From NCBI RefSeq assembly GCF_030816715.1, contig NZ_JAUSYH010000001.1, positions 4,402,001 to 4,466,000 of the forward strand: a stretch of 64,000 nucleotides of DNA. The letters run 5' to 3'. This DNA comes from Streptomyces achromogenes (lineage in GTDB: Bacteria > Actinomycetota > Actinomycetes > Streptomycetales > Streptomycetaceae). A model generated the notes under the pieces. The model saw only the letters and a program-made list of their open reading frames with translations, was not told the origin of the DNA and did no database searches. Below, in pieces: positions 25,689 through 34,121 of the stretch (its first letter is position 1; each line of letters begins with the position of its first letter). Position numbers and translations under genes: made by a program.

Positions 25689-26954
25689 TCAGCTCCTCGC
25701 GGCCAGGGAGGTCGCCGGCAGCAGGCTGGCGAGGCCCTCTTCTACGCAGGTCATGAGCTCGGCGATCTCGGCGCGGCTGTATGTCAGGGAGGGCACGAGC
25801 TGGATGCCGGAGGGACCGGGGTGGACGAGGGCGCCCGCGTGCCGGATCCGGGTGATGAGGTCGGCGACGTCCGTTCCGGTCAGGGCGCGGCCGTCGGGGT
25901 GTGTCAGGTGCAGGGTGCGGAAGCAGCCGACGCCGGTGGCGTGCCTGGCGAGCGGGTGCCGCTCGACCAGTTCCGCCAGCCCCTGCTGGAGCCAGGAGGC
26001 GACGTCTCGGCCCGCGTTCACCGCGTCGAGGCGCTCCATCTCGGCGATCGTGGCGCTGATCGCGGCGCAGGCGATCGCGGTCGCGCCCTGGGTCTCGGCG
26101 TGGGCGAACACCGTGTCGTGCTCGACGAGGGCCCGGGTCACCCGGTGGGACATCACCAGGGCGGCGGCGGGGCAGGCCCCGTTGGTCAGGCCCTTGGACG
26201 TGACGAGCACGTCGGGCAGGCCGGGCCAGCTCTCGGAGGCGAAGTAGCTTCCGGTGCGGCCGAAGCCGGTGGCGACCTCGTCGGCGACCAGGAGGAAGCC
26301 GTACTCGTCGCGCAGACGGCCCAGTTCGGCCACGAACGACTCGTCGAGCGGGACGGTGCCGGTGCCGACGACGGGTTCCACCACGACGGCGGCGACCTGG
26401 CCGCCGAGGGCGGTCATCAGCCGGCCCAGCTCGGCCGTGTCGTTCGGGGTGACGTGGCGGATCAGCCGCTGGTCCACTCCGTAGACCCGCTGCCCGAGGT
26501 CCTCCCCGGTCAGGGCGAAGCCGCCGAAGGTCAGTCCGTGGAAGCTGCCCCGCAGGGCGACCACGAGGTTCCGTCCGGGCCTGCCCTGTACGGCGTGGTG
26601 GATCCGCGCCAGTTTCATGACCGCGTCGTTGGCGACGCCGCCGCCGGTGGAGAAGAGCACCCGGGCGTAGTGGTCGGGCCCGCAGACCCGCAGCAGGTCC
26701 TCGGCGGCGCGGCGGGCGTAGCTGTTCTCGAAGCGGAAGGCCCCGAGGTAGGAGGCGTGCGCGGCGGCTTCGGCGACGGCCTCGGCGATCGCCGCGTTGC
26801 CGTAGCCGAGGTTCACGTTCCAGAGCCCGCTGTCGGCGTCGAGGGCGGTGCTGCCGTCCGCGAAGGTGACGCGGTGTCCGGCCGCGCCGACGGCGCAGAG
26901 GCTGTCGTCGCCGTGGCTGGAGGGCGGTATGAGGTAGGGCCAGAGCGCGGTCAT
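25689..26954 (-). CDS. Daptide-type class III aminotransferase (MpaD-like)
   Basis: A 421-residue PLP-dependent class III (omega) aminotransferase. The cofactor-binding segment LLVADEVATGFGRTG (Asp225) and Schiff-base Lys254 in LVTSKGLTNG are intact, as is FSTGGGVANDAVMKLAR. The expected role is to transaminate the ketone left by the decarboxylase on the C-terminal Thr to give a 1,2-propanediamine end. Start overlaps the methyltransferase stop by 4 bp; stop lies 4 bp before the dehydrogenase start. Confidence 0.92.
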   Translation of the reverse strand: MTALWPYLIPPSSHGDDSLCAVGAAGHRVTFADGSTALDADSGLWNVNLGYGNAAIAEAVAEAAAHASYLGAFRFENSYARRAAEDLLRVCGPDHYARVLFSTGGGVANDAVMKLARIHHAVQGRPGRNLVVALRGSFHGLTFGGFALTGEDLGQRVYGVDQRLIRHVTPNDTAELGRLMTALGGQVAAVVVEPVVGTGTVPLDESFVAELGRLRDEYGFLLVADEVATGFGRTGSYFASESWPGLPDVLVTSKGLTNGACPAAALVMSHRVTRALVEHDTVFAHAETQGATAIACAAISATIAEMERLDAVNAGRDVASWLQQGLAELVERHPLARHATGVGCFRTLHLTHPDGRALTGTDVADLITRIRHAGALVHPGPSGIQLVPSLTYSRAEIAELMTCVEEGLASLLPATSLAARS

Positions 26955-27811
26955 CGGGAGGCTTCCGTGGTCAGGAGTGTCACGCGGTGACGCTCGTCGG
27001 GCGGCGAGAGGAGCCGGCGGGAGGTGACCGTCAGGCCGGACGCGGCGAGTTCCTCCTCCAGGCGGGGCAGGTCGAGGACGGCCACGCGGTCCGTGCAGAC
27101 GGTGACGGGGCTGTCGTCCTGCGGCGGGTCGGCGGGGAACAGGGTGACGGTGCGGCTGTCGGCGCCGGCGGGCCAGTGCTCGTACAGCTCGTACACGGTG
27201 CCGCCGGCTCCGGTGGCCCGGACGACGGTCTCGTCGGGGCCGTCGGCGTCGCCCCGTTCCAGGACGGTCAGCAGGAACCGGCCGCCTTCGGCCAGGTGTG
27301 CCAGGACGCTGCGGTACAGACCCGCGCGGCCGTCCTCGTCCAGGAGCGAGAGCGAGGTGGTGCCGAGCAGGATGTGCGGGAAGGTCCGCCCCAGGTCGAA
27401 CCGGGACATGTCGCCCTGCACCACGGTGCAGCGGGCCCGCATCGACGCCGGGGCCCGGTCCAGCTGGGTCCTCAGCAGCGCCAGCATGTCGGTGGACAGG
27501 TCGAGGGCGGTGACCTCCCGGCCGGTGGCGAGCAGCGGCAGGGTGAACCGTCCCGAGCCGGCCGCGAGGTCGAGCAGGGGGCCGGGCGTCGTCCGCACGG
27601 CGGTCAGCAGGGCCCGGGTCTCCGGGTCGTCGTAGGTGGCGAGGTCGTGGTAGAGCGGGGCGCCCAGGGCGTCGTACAGGCCGCAGACGCGGACCCTGTC
27701 GCCGAGCTCCGCCGTCCGGCGGGCGGCGAGGACGCCCCCTGCGGTCGTCGTGGCCGCGTTCACCGTCGTGGTTGCCGCGGTCGTCGTGAGGGGCATGGCC
27801 GGGGCGCTCAT
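26951..27811 (-). CDS. Daptide-type SAM-dependent N-methyltransferase (MpaM-like)
   Basis: A 286-residue class I methyltransferase with SAM motif LLDLAAGSGRFTLPLL and ALDLSTDMLALL after a Thr/Ala-rich N-terminus (MSAPAMPLTTTAATTTVNAA). The daptide homologue dimethylates the new C-terminal amine. The ATG at 27811 is chosen because it overlaps the stop of the upstream gene (ATGA); a longer open frame extends upstream but runs inside that gene. Confidence 0.9.
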   Translation of the reverse strand: MSAPAMPLTTTAATTTVNAATTTAGGVLAARRTAELGDRVRVCGLYDALGAPLYHDLATYDDPETRALLTAVRTTPGPLLDLAAGSGRFTLPLLATGREVTALDLSTDMLALLRTQLDRAPASMRARCTVVQGDMSRFDLGRTFPHILLGTTSLSLLDEDGRAGLYRSVLAHLAEGGRFLLTVLERGDADGPDETVVRATGAGGTVYELYEHWPAGADSRTVTLFPADPPQDDSPVTVCTDRVAVLDLPRLEEELAASGLTVTSRRLLSPPDERHRVTLLTTEASR

Positions 27812-28842
27812 CGGGCGGCCGCCGGGACGCGCACCGGTACGGGCAGCTCCAGGCCGTGCGAGGCGAGCAGGTCGGCCAGTTGGTCCACGTGGTCGGCGGG
27901 GACGCGGTCGTCCACCGCTCCGGAGGTGGCGAGCAGGCACTCCAGGGTCCGGGCGGCCCGCCGGTCGACGGCGAACAGCCGGCTGCCGGCCACGACGTAG
28001 GAGTCCTCGTCGCCGTACAGCACGATCGGCAGCGAGGGGTCCGCCAGGTCGTCGCCCGCCACGGCGAGTCCGGGTGTCAGCCGGGAGCCGAACCCGGAGA
28101 CCTTCAGGCCGGTGGCTCCGCGTGCCATGAGGCTGCGCAGCGCGGCGACCGCCGCGAGGTAGCGGGCCAGGAACGGGCGGCTGCGCAGGGCTTCGGCCCG
28201 GATCGGCGCCGGCAGTGCCGCGTCCAGCGCGGCGGCGCGGTTCCCGGCCCGGGCGAAGCTCTCGGCGAGGACGTCGAGGCTGTCCTCGACCGTGCCGAGC
28301 ACCGCTCCCGTGGGGCTGGTGGACACCTGCCCGTTCCGGTCGGCGTACAGGCGCAGGGCCGGTCCGTCCGCCGGGTCGTCAGCACCGCTCAGGGCGGCCG
28401 GGTCGGCCAGCAGCACCGAGGAGGTGAGGAGGAACTCGGGGAAGACGCCTTCGGTGAGCGCCCGGTCGGCGTCGGCGAGGAAGACCTCGAAGTCGTTGTG
28501 GTCGAAGACGCGGACGACGGTCGGTCCGAAGACGGTCATGAAGGGGCTGGCGGCGTAGGCGTGGGTCTGCAGGAAGAAGTCCTGGCCGTTGGAGAACTCG
28601 TCGCCGGGCTCCGTGAGGCTGCCCTGGTAGCCGACCGCGGGGGCGAGGTCGCGGGTGCCGTCGTCCGGTGCCAGGAGAAGGGTGCGGGGGCCGACGAGTC
28701 CGGCGGCCGTGACGGCGGGAAGGTGCGCCGCGTCGGCCAGGACGAGCGTGCCGACGCCTGCGCCGGGGGGCCCGGCGAGCGGGGAGGCGGTGGCCCAGGA
28801 GATGAGGTGCTGCTTCAGACGCCCACGTTCAGTCATGTCCAT
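27808..28842 (-). CDS. Daptide-type accessory/recognition protein (MpaB-like)
   Basis: A 344-residue soluble protein, MDMTERGRLKQHLISWATAS at the start. I see no catalytic motif. Its position directly ahead of the methyltransferase, aminotransferase and decarboxylase genes, its size and its general character match the accessory RRE-bearing protein that daptide decarboxylation needs. The likely leader-binding winged helix is in the C-terminal part (LFAVDRRAARTLECLL ... VDQLADLLASHGLEL). AAGGATCACC precedes the ATG. The assignment rests mainly on synteny. Confidence 0.75.
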   Translation of the reverse strand: MDMTERGRLKQHLISWATASPLAGPPGAGVGTLVLADAAHLPAVTAAGLVGPRTLLLAPDDGTRDLAPAVGYQGSLTEPGDEFSNGQDFFLQTHAYAASPFMTVFGPTVVRVFDHNDFEVFLADADRALTEGVFPEFLLTSSVLLADPAALSGADDPADGPALRLYADRNGQVSTSPTGAVLGTVEDSLDVLAESFARAGNRAAALDAALPAPIRAEALRSRPFLARYLAAVAALRSLMARGATGLKVSGFGSRLTPGLAVAGDDLADPSLPIVLYGDEDSYVVAGSRLFAVDRRAARTLECLLATSGAVDDRVPADHVDQLADLLASHGLELPVPVRVPAAAR

Positions 28843-28988
28843 GCCAGGTGATCCTTTACTGGTCTGCTTCCCCCTCTGCCTTGGGGCAGCAGGGAATCGG
28901 GTGCGGCGCGGGGGTGCCGGTCACGACGCGACCGGCCGACGGCGACAGCCGGCGACGAGCACTTGTCGACGCACGGTCGGCCGGGACG

Positions 28989-29037
28989 GCCGACGGCGAA
29001 CGGTCGGCGGCCTGCGCAGCCGACGGCGAACGGTCGG
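28989..29037. repeat. Direct repeat of 19 bp
   Basis: GCCGACGGCGAACGGTCGG occurs at 28989-29007 and again at 29019-29037, in the 195-bp gap between the LLM oxidoreductase and MpaB-like genes; shorter fragments of it occur from about 28935. Possibly a transcript-processing or attenuation element in the operon. Confidence 0.75.
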
Positions 29038-30018
29038 TCAGTGCGGCGCCGCGACGGACCGCAGGATCGCCGACAGGTCCGCGAGCGACTCCTGGGCGCC
29101 GAAGAGCTTGCACACGGCGGTGGTGTTCAGGACGATCTCGTCCACTCCCACGTCTTCGTAGACCCGAAGCGCCTTGACCACCTGCGGCAGATCACCGCCC
29201 GCGAACGCACCGGTCTCCACGACACCGCGCGCCACGTCCTCGAGCCGCCCGGAGCCCACGTCGACTCCCGCCCGGCCGAGCATGTCGAGGTAGTGCGGGG
29301 CCTGCATGTGCGCCGCGTTGCCGGCCAGCGCCAGCCGCGCGGGCCCGGCCCCCTCCCGCCCCTCCTTCTCCAGTCCCGTCGGGACCATGGCGACGATCCG
29401 GGGCAGTGACGTCCGCCCCGCGCGTTCGGCGCCCTCGGCCACCGCGGGCAGGATGACGTCCCGCAGATATCCGGGCGGCGTCAGCCACGTGATCACCACG
29501 TCGGCCACCTCGCCCGCCAGCCGGGCCATCGCCGGCCGCAGCACTCCCAGACCCACGTCGACCCGGGGCGCCGCGACGGGGGCCAGCTGTCCCCGGAAGG
29601 TCAGGTGCGGACCGTCCATGACGACCGTCTCGCCGTCGAGCAGACGGCGCACCGCCGTCACGTACTGCCGTGCCACCTGGAGCGGTTTCTCGTACGGGGC
29701 TCCGAGGATGTTCTCCTGGAAGGCCGTCGATCCCGGCCCGAAGCCCGCGATCACCGGTTCCCCGGTGGCCAGCGCCACCGACCGCGCCTGCAGAGCGGCC
29801 TCGTACGGGTGGCGCAGAGGCATCAGCGTGACGCCGAAGCCGGTCGGGACCCGGAACCCGGCCCCGGCCAGACCGGTGAAGGTCTGATGAGGCTCCATCA
29901 CCATGGCCTGTCCCTGCCAGAGGCGGGTCGCCCCGGTCCACCGGACGAGTCCGGCGAAGGGGAGGGCCTGCTCCAGGCGGCGGGGGACGCAGGGGAGGAG
30001 CACGGAGTAGTCGGTCAT
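29038..30018 (-). CDS. LLM-class (F420-type) oxidoreductase of the RiPP cluster
   Basis: A 326-residue luciferase-like monooxygenase-family protein, MTDYSVLLPCVPRRLEQALP, with the usual beta-barrel landmarks (GFGPGSTAFQ, VDVGLGVLRPAMARLAGEVA). Members use F420 or FMN. Within a cluster that also has LanKC, it could be the F420H2-dependent dehydroamino-acid reductase type (LanJ_C, as LxmJ of lexapeptide), turning Dha/Dhb into D-Ala/D-Abu. That role is inference from context. GGAGAA precedes the ATG, and it lies 49 bp after the secreted-protein gene in the same direction. Confidence 0.82.
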   Translation of the reverse strand: MTDYSVLLPCVPRRLEQALPFAGLVRWTGATRLWQGQAMVMEPHQTFTGLAGAGFRVPTGFGVTLMPLRHPYEAALQARSVALATGEPVIAGFGPGSTAFQENILGAPYEKPLQVARQYVTAVRRLLDGETVVMDGPHLTFRGQLAPVAAPRVDVGLGVLRPAMARLAGEVADVVITWLTPPGYLRDVILPAVAEGAERAGRTSLPRIVAMVPTGLEKEGREGAGPARLALAGNAAHMQAPHYLDMLGRAGVDVGSGRLEDVARGVVETGAFAGGDLPQVVKALRVYEDVGVDEIVLNTTAVCKLFGAQESLADLSAILRSVAAPH

Positions 30019-30067
30019 GGCTTCGGGTTCTCCTCGGTCGTCGGGTCGGGCCGGCCTCGGCCGCGGA

Positions 30068-30376
30068 CTACTGCCAGTCGTTGTTGTTCTTCGGCAGCGT
30101 CACTCCGTCGGGCAGCAGACCGCCGAGGACGTGGAGCAACCCGAGGGGGCCGAACCCGGCGGCGTGCGCCGTCCCGTTCCCGGTCCCGTTCGCCGTCCCG
30201 TTCCCGGTCCCGTGCGCCGCCACGGTCTCCGTCGCCGTCCGGCTCTGCGCCGGCTGTTCGGCGGCGGCGGCCGTTCCCTGGCCGGCCAGGGCGATCGTCA
30301 CCGCGGTCAGCAGACCGGCGACGACGTGTCCACGACGACGGGACGACAGCGCGCTGCGGGACGTGGAACGGTTCAC
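30068..30376 (-). CDS. Small secreted protein at the head of the RiPP operon
   Basis: A 102-residue protein with an N-terminal signal peptide: RSALSSRRRGHVVAG basic region, then LLTAVTIALAGQGTAAAA with a likely cut near AAAA-EQ. The mature part has a Gly/Asn/Thr repeat (GTGNGTANGTGNGTA), then a hydrophobic GFGPLGLLHVLGGLLPDGV and the tail PKNNNDWQ. No family recognised. GTG at 30376 is chosen because GAGGAGA precedes it with good spacing and the signal begins there. It might be a surface or immunity protein, or unrelated. Confidence 0.72.
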   Translation of the reverse strand: MNRSTSRSALSSRRRGHVVAGLLTAVTIALAGQGTAAAAEQPAQSRTATETVAAHGTGNGTANGTGNGTAHAAGFGPLGLLHVLGGLLPDGVTLPKNNNDWQ

Positions 30377-30678
30377 AGGATGTCTCCTCGGATGGTCGAT
30401 GCGGCGTTGGTTCGTTCTGCGGTGTTCGTGCTTCCTTGCGAGAACGACTCTGCCGTCTGGCGGGGGCCGCCACGAGGCCATCTGCGCGCAGCTTGCTGCA
30501 CCCGCGGATTCCTCAAGCTGCAGCGGCTCCCCCGCCCCACCGGGCTCACCCCGGCCCGAGTCCGCATCGGATGCGCAACCAGGGGACGTATGACGTCAAT
30601 CCGTCGTTGACAGTCGAGTACGGGCGTCTCAGGATTCCAGGGACCGCGGTGTGATCGATCATCAACAGGGGGAAAAAC
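30377..30678. promoter_or_regulatory. Divergent promoter region of the RiPP operon and its regulator
   Basis: About 300 bp separate the divergent secreted-protein and regulator genes, so the promoters of both should lie here. AGGGGGAAAAAC precedes the regulator ATG as RBS. TGATCGATCATCA near 30650-30662 is a small palindrome that could be part of an operator. No coding sequence is supported. Confidence 0.5.
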
Positions 30679-31677
30679 ATGGGCAATCTGCTCGCGTTCC
30701 TAGGCGTGAACGACGAAGAGGAGCGGTTGTACCGCGCTCTGCTGCGTCGTGACTCGTCCGCGTCCGGGTCCGAGGAGTCCGGTCGGGACGAGCCCACGTC
30801 GTCCGAGCAGTCGGCCCTGGACGGCCTGGTGGCGCTGGGGCTCGCCACCCGGAACACCCACGGCGCGATACGCCCGGTCCCGCCGCCCCGGGCCGTGGAC
30901 ACCCTGATCGACGGCCGCCTGCGCCGACTGCGGGAGGACCTGGAGAGCGAGGCCGCCCGGCACTCGGTCATCGAGTCCCTGTTCCGGGAGCGACTGACCG
31001 CCGCTCCGTCGCCCCGCGCGGACACGGACGACCACAGCCGGATGATCACTCAGCTGCACGGGATCGAGGCGGTCCGGGAGGCCATCGACGAGCTGACCTT
31101 CTTCGCCCGGACCGAGGACCTGACCACGGAGCCGACCGGCCGCCTCACCGAGGAGTCGATCGCCGTGTCACACCCGATCAACATGCGGCTGCTGCGCCGT
31201 GGCGTGCGCATGCGCATGATCATGGGGTCGGCGATCCTGCAGCACGACACCACCCTCACCTACATGCGTGACCTGGTCTCGCACGGGGCCGAGGTGCGGA
31301 TCTCCCACCACCCGATCGAGCGCGTGATCATCGTCGACCGGTCGGCCGCGCTGACCCCCATCGACCCGGCCCACACCTCGGTGGGAGCGCTGCTCGTGCG
31401 CGAGCCCGGCCTGGTGGCCACCCTGGTCACACTCTTCGAGCGCATGTGGGCGGCCGCGGAGGAACTCCCCGGTGAGGACACGGACCTGCCGTCGGACATC
31501 GAACGCGAGATCCTCGTCATGCTCAGAGAAGCCGACAAGGACGAGACGGCGGCGCGCCGCCTCGGCGTGTCCGTGCGCACCTACCGCAAGCATCTGGCGG
31601 TCATCATGCGCCGTCTCGGCGCCGCGAACCGGGTGGAGGCGGCGCTCATCGCCCTCGAAAAGGGCTGGCTGAACTGA
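30679..31677 (+). CDS. TrmB/LuxR-like transcriptional regulator
   Basis: A 332-residue protein. The N-terminal part (LAFLGVNDEEERLYRALLRR ... ALDGLVALGLATR) looks like a TrmB-type winged helix. The middle has the SAILQHDTTLTYMRDLVSHG and VIIVDRSAALTP pattern seen in orphan actinobacterial regulators. The C-terminal 60 residues are a LuxR/GerE-like helix-turn-helix (DETAARRLGVSVRTYRKHL, IMRRLGAANRVEAAL). It is divergent from the RiPP operon and is its likely pathway-specific regulator. No response-regulator receiver domain is present. Confidence 0.85.
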   Translation: MGNLLAFLGVNDEEERLYRALLRRDSSASGSEESGRDEPTSSEQSALDGLVALGLATRNTHGAIRPVPPPRAVDTLIDGRLRRLREDLESEAARHSVIESLFRERLTAAPSPRADTDDHSRMITQLHGIEAVREAIDELTFFARTEDLTTEPTGRLTEESIAVSHPINMRLLRRGVRMRMIMGSAILQHDTTLTYMRDLVSHGAEVRISHHPIERVIIVDRSAALTPIDPAHTSVGALLVREPGLVATLVTLFERMWAAAEELPGEDTDLPSDIEREILVMLREADKDETAARRLGVSVRTYRKHLAVIMRRLGAANRVEAALIALEKGWLN

Positions 31678-31776
31678 CCCGAGGTCCCCAGCGCGCGAGA
31701 GCGCCCGGCTGCCGAGGCCCGTGGACCGGCACCCCGTTCACCGGTCCGCGGTCTCCGGCCGGGCCGCGTCCGCCCC

Positions 31777-32679
31777 TCAGCCCAGCCGGGTGAGCGCCTC
31801 GGTCGCGATGTCCTCGAAGACGGCCTGGTCCGCGGCGAAGTCGGAGTCCGCGATCGGCCAGTGGACCACGATCTCGGTGAAGCCGAGCTCGCGGTGGCGC
31901 CCCGCGAAGTCGACGAAGGCCTCCACGGACTCCAGCGGCCGGCTCCGGTCCGGCGTGAACCCGGTCAGCAGGATCCTCTCCAGCTCCGCCCCGTCCCGCC
32001 CGGCGTCGGCACACGCCTTGGCGAGCTTGTCGAGCTGGCCGCGCAGGGCCGCATCCGACTGCTCCGGGGTTCCCGCCTCGTACAGCTTGGGGTCGCCGGT
32101 CGTCACCCACGCCTGCCCGTACCGGGCCGCCAGCTTCAACCCGCGCGGCCCGGTCGCGGCCACCGCGAAGGGGAGCCGGGGCCGCTGGACGCAGCCGGGG
32201 ATGTTGCGGGCCTCCTCGGCGGAGTAGTGCGTGCCCCGGTCGCTCACCGCGTCCTCGGTGAGCAGACGGTCGAGCAGCGGAACGAACTCACCGAAGCGGT
32301 CCGCGCGTTCCCGCGGCGTCCATGCCTCCCGGCCCAGCACCTCGGCGTCGAAGCCGTTGCCGCCCGCGCCGATGCCCAGTGTGACCCGGCCGCCCGAGAT
32401 GTCGTCGAGCGAGATCAGCTCCTTGGCGAGGGTCACCGGGTGGCGGAAGTTCGGTGACGTCACCAGCGTGCCCAGACGCAGGCGGTCCGTGGCCGTGGCG
32501 GCGGCGGTGAGGGTGGGCAGGGCCCCGAACCAGGGGCCGTCCCGGAAGGACCGCCAGGACAGGTGGTCGTAGGTGTACGCGGCGTGGAAGCCGAGCTCCT
32601 CGGCGCGCCGCCACTTGGCCCGGCCCCCCTCGTGCCAGCGGTCGACGGGCAGGATCACGGTACTCAGCCGCAGGTTCAT
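31777..32679 (-). CDS. LLM-class F420-dependent oxidoreductase
   Basis: A 300-residue luciferase-like oxidoreductase starting MNLRLSTVILPVDRWHEGGR. Motifs include TLVTSPNFRHPVTLAKELIS, GRVTLGIGAGG and PFAVAATGPRGLKLAARYG, typical of TIGR-type F420-dependent LLM proteins. The ATG at 32679 is chosen at the family N-terminus; the open frame continues upstream only through repetitive GC-rich DNA. Probably a core gene outside the RiPP cluster, since it is convergent with the regulator and does not resemble the cluster's LLM closely. Confidence 0.85.
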   Translation of the reverse strand: MNLRLSTVILPVDRWHEGGRAKWRRAEELGFHAAYTYDHLSWRSFRDGPWFGALPTLTAAATATDRLRLGTLVTSPNFRHPVTLAKELISLDDISGGRVTLGIGAGGNGFDAEVLGREAWTPRERADRFGEFVPLLDRLLTEDAVSDRGTHYSAEEARNIPGCVQRPRLPFAVAATGPRGLKLAARYGQAWVTTGDPKLYEAGTPEQSDAALRGQLDKLAKACADAGRDGAELERILLTGFTPDRSRPLESVEAFVDFAGRHRELGFTEIVVHWPIADSDFAADQAVFEDIATEALTRLG

Positions 32680-33251
32680 GCCCCCGAGCCTACGTCGGGT
32701 CCGAAAGTGCCTCCCCCCACCCCCGAAACCCCACGGCCACGCACCGGGCCGACCGGAACAGCACGACAGCGCACGCCGGCAGGGCCCCGCAGCGCCACGG
32801 CCCCACGCCCGGCAGGGCCACCAGAAGGTCACCGCAGCACGCCGGCAGGGCCCCGGGGCAGCACGGCCCCACACCCGGCAGCGCCACCGCAACGGCAGGG
32901 CCGCCCACCCGGCAGGGCCACCGGCCACCGCGGCACGCCCGGCAGGGTCCCGCAACGGCACGGCCCTACGCCCGGTCGAAACCCGGGAGCGCCAACAGCC
33001 GCCCGGCCACGGAACGGCAGGGCCGCCCACCCGGCAGGGCCCCGCAGCGCCACGGCCCCACGCCCGATCACAGCCCCGGAGCGCCAATGGCCGCGCACCC
33101 GGCCGAGCCACCGGAGGGTCACCGCGGCACGCCCGGCAGGGCCTCGGAGCGACCGCGCGGCCCCCGGCATCGGGCCGACCAGGCCGCGGCGGTCCCGCTG
33201 GTGTGCGGACCCTCGCACGGTCGTGCGGGGCGACTGCGGGAGAATGGCCCG
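32680..33251. repeat. Repetitive intergenic region, CGGCAGGGCC array
   Basis: About 570 bp without a gene. CGGCAGGGCC recurs exactly at 32777, 32810, 32843, 32893, 32910, 33015, 33032 and 33134, with spacings of 33, 33, 50, 17, 105, 17 and 102, close to multiples of 17. Longer duplicated blocks exist: 35 bp at 32777 and 33032, and 29 bp at 32891 and 33013. This looks like an eroding tandem array. The region also holds the promoters of the two divergent genes. Confidence 0.85.
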
Positions 33252-34121
33252 GTGACCTCAGCGACCCGACAGCCCGAGACCCCGGCCGCCGCCCTCCCGC
33301 CGCGGCTCATCGCCACCGATCTCGACGGCACACTGCTGCGCGACGACCAGTCCGTGTCCCCGCGCACGGTGGCCGCCCTCGCCGCGGCCGAGGAGGCGGG
33401 CATCGAGGTCTTCTTCGTCACCGGCCGCCCGGCCCGCTGGATGGACGTCGTCAGCGACCACGTCCACGGGCACGGCCTCGCCATCTGCGGCAACGGCGCC
33501 GCCGTGGTCGACCTGCACGGCGGCCCCGGCGCCCACCGCTTCGTCAAGGTGCGCGAACTGGCACGGGAGAACGCGCTGGACGCGGTCCGGCTGCTGCGCG
33601 AGGCCGCGCCCGGGACCATGTACGCCGTCGAGCAGACGTACGGCTTCTACCAGGAGCCGGAGTATCCCAAGATGCACATGGAGATCCCCGACCACCTCGC
33701 TCCGGCCGAGCAGCTGCTCGCCCCGGACGCGCCGGGGGCCGGTGAGCCGGTGCTGAAGATCCTCGCGTTCCACCCCACGATCGACCCCGACGCCTTCCTC
33801 ACCGCCGCCCGGCTGGCCATCGGCGACCGTGCCAACGTCACCCGCTCCAGCCCCAGCGCCCTGCTGGAGATCAGCGGCCCCGAGGTCTCCAAGGCCAGCA
33901 CGCTCGCCCTGTGCTGCGCGGAGCGCGGCATTTCCCACGAGGAGGTCGTCGCGTTCGGGGACATGCCGAACGACGTCGAGATGCTCACCTGGGCCGGCCG
34001 GTCGTACGCGATGGGCAACGCCCACCCGGACGTGCTCGCGGCCGCCTCGGGACACACCGTCGCCAACAACGAGGACGGGGTCGCCGTCGTCATCGAGCGG
34101 CTCCTCGCCGAGCGGAGCTAG
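33252..34121 (+). CDS. HAD-superfamily hydrolase, Cof/YidA type
   Basis: A 289-residue Cof-type HAD phosphatase. Nucleophile motif [20 protein letters not shown], substrate-side TGRPARWMDVV, and late acidic motif [15 protein letters not shown]. It is a paralogue of the HAD gene at 5892-6710 (both have [15 protein letters not shown] and a TGR stretch at the same place). Substrate unknown. GTG at 33252 was selected because the frame upstream is repeat DNA. Confidence 0.9.
   Translation: MTSATRQPETPAAALPPRLIATDLDGTLLRDDQSVSPRTVAALAAAEEAGIEVFFVTGRPARWMDVVSDHVHGHGLAICGNGAAVVDLHGGPGAHRFVKVRELARENALDAVRLLREAAPGTMYAVEQTYGFYQEPEYPKMHMEIPDHLAPAEQLLAPDAPGAGEPVLKILAFHPTIDPDAFLTAARLAIGDRANVTRSSPSALLEISGPEVSKASTLALCCAERGISHEEVVAFGDMPNDVEMLTWAGRSYAMGNAHPDVLAAASGHTVANNEDGVAVVIERLLAERS

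Noticed and set aside
32680-33251. CRISPR array.
   Set aside because: The repeats are 10-12 bp with irregular spacing and the spacers are repetitive; no cas genes are present.
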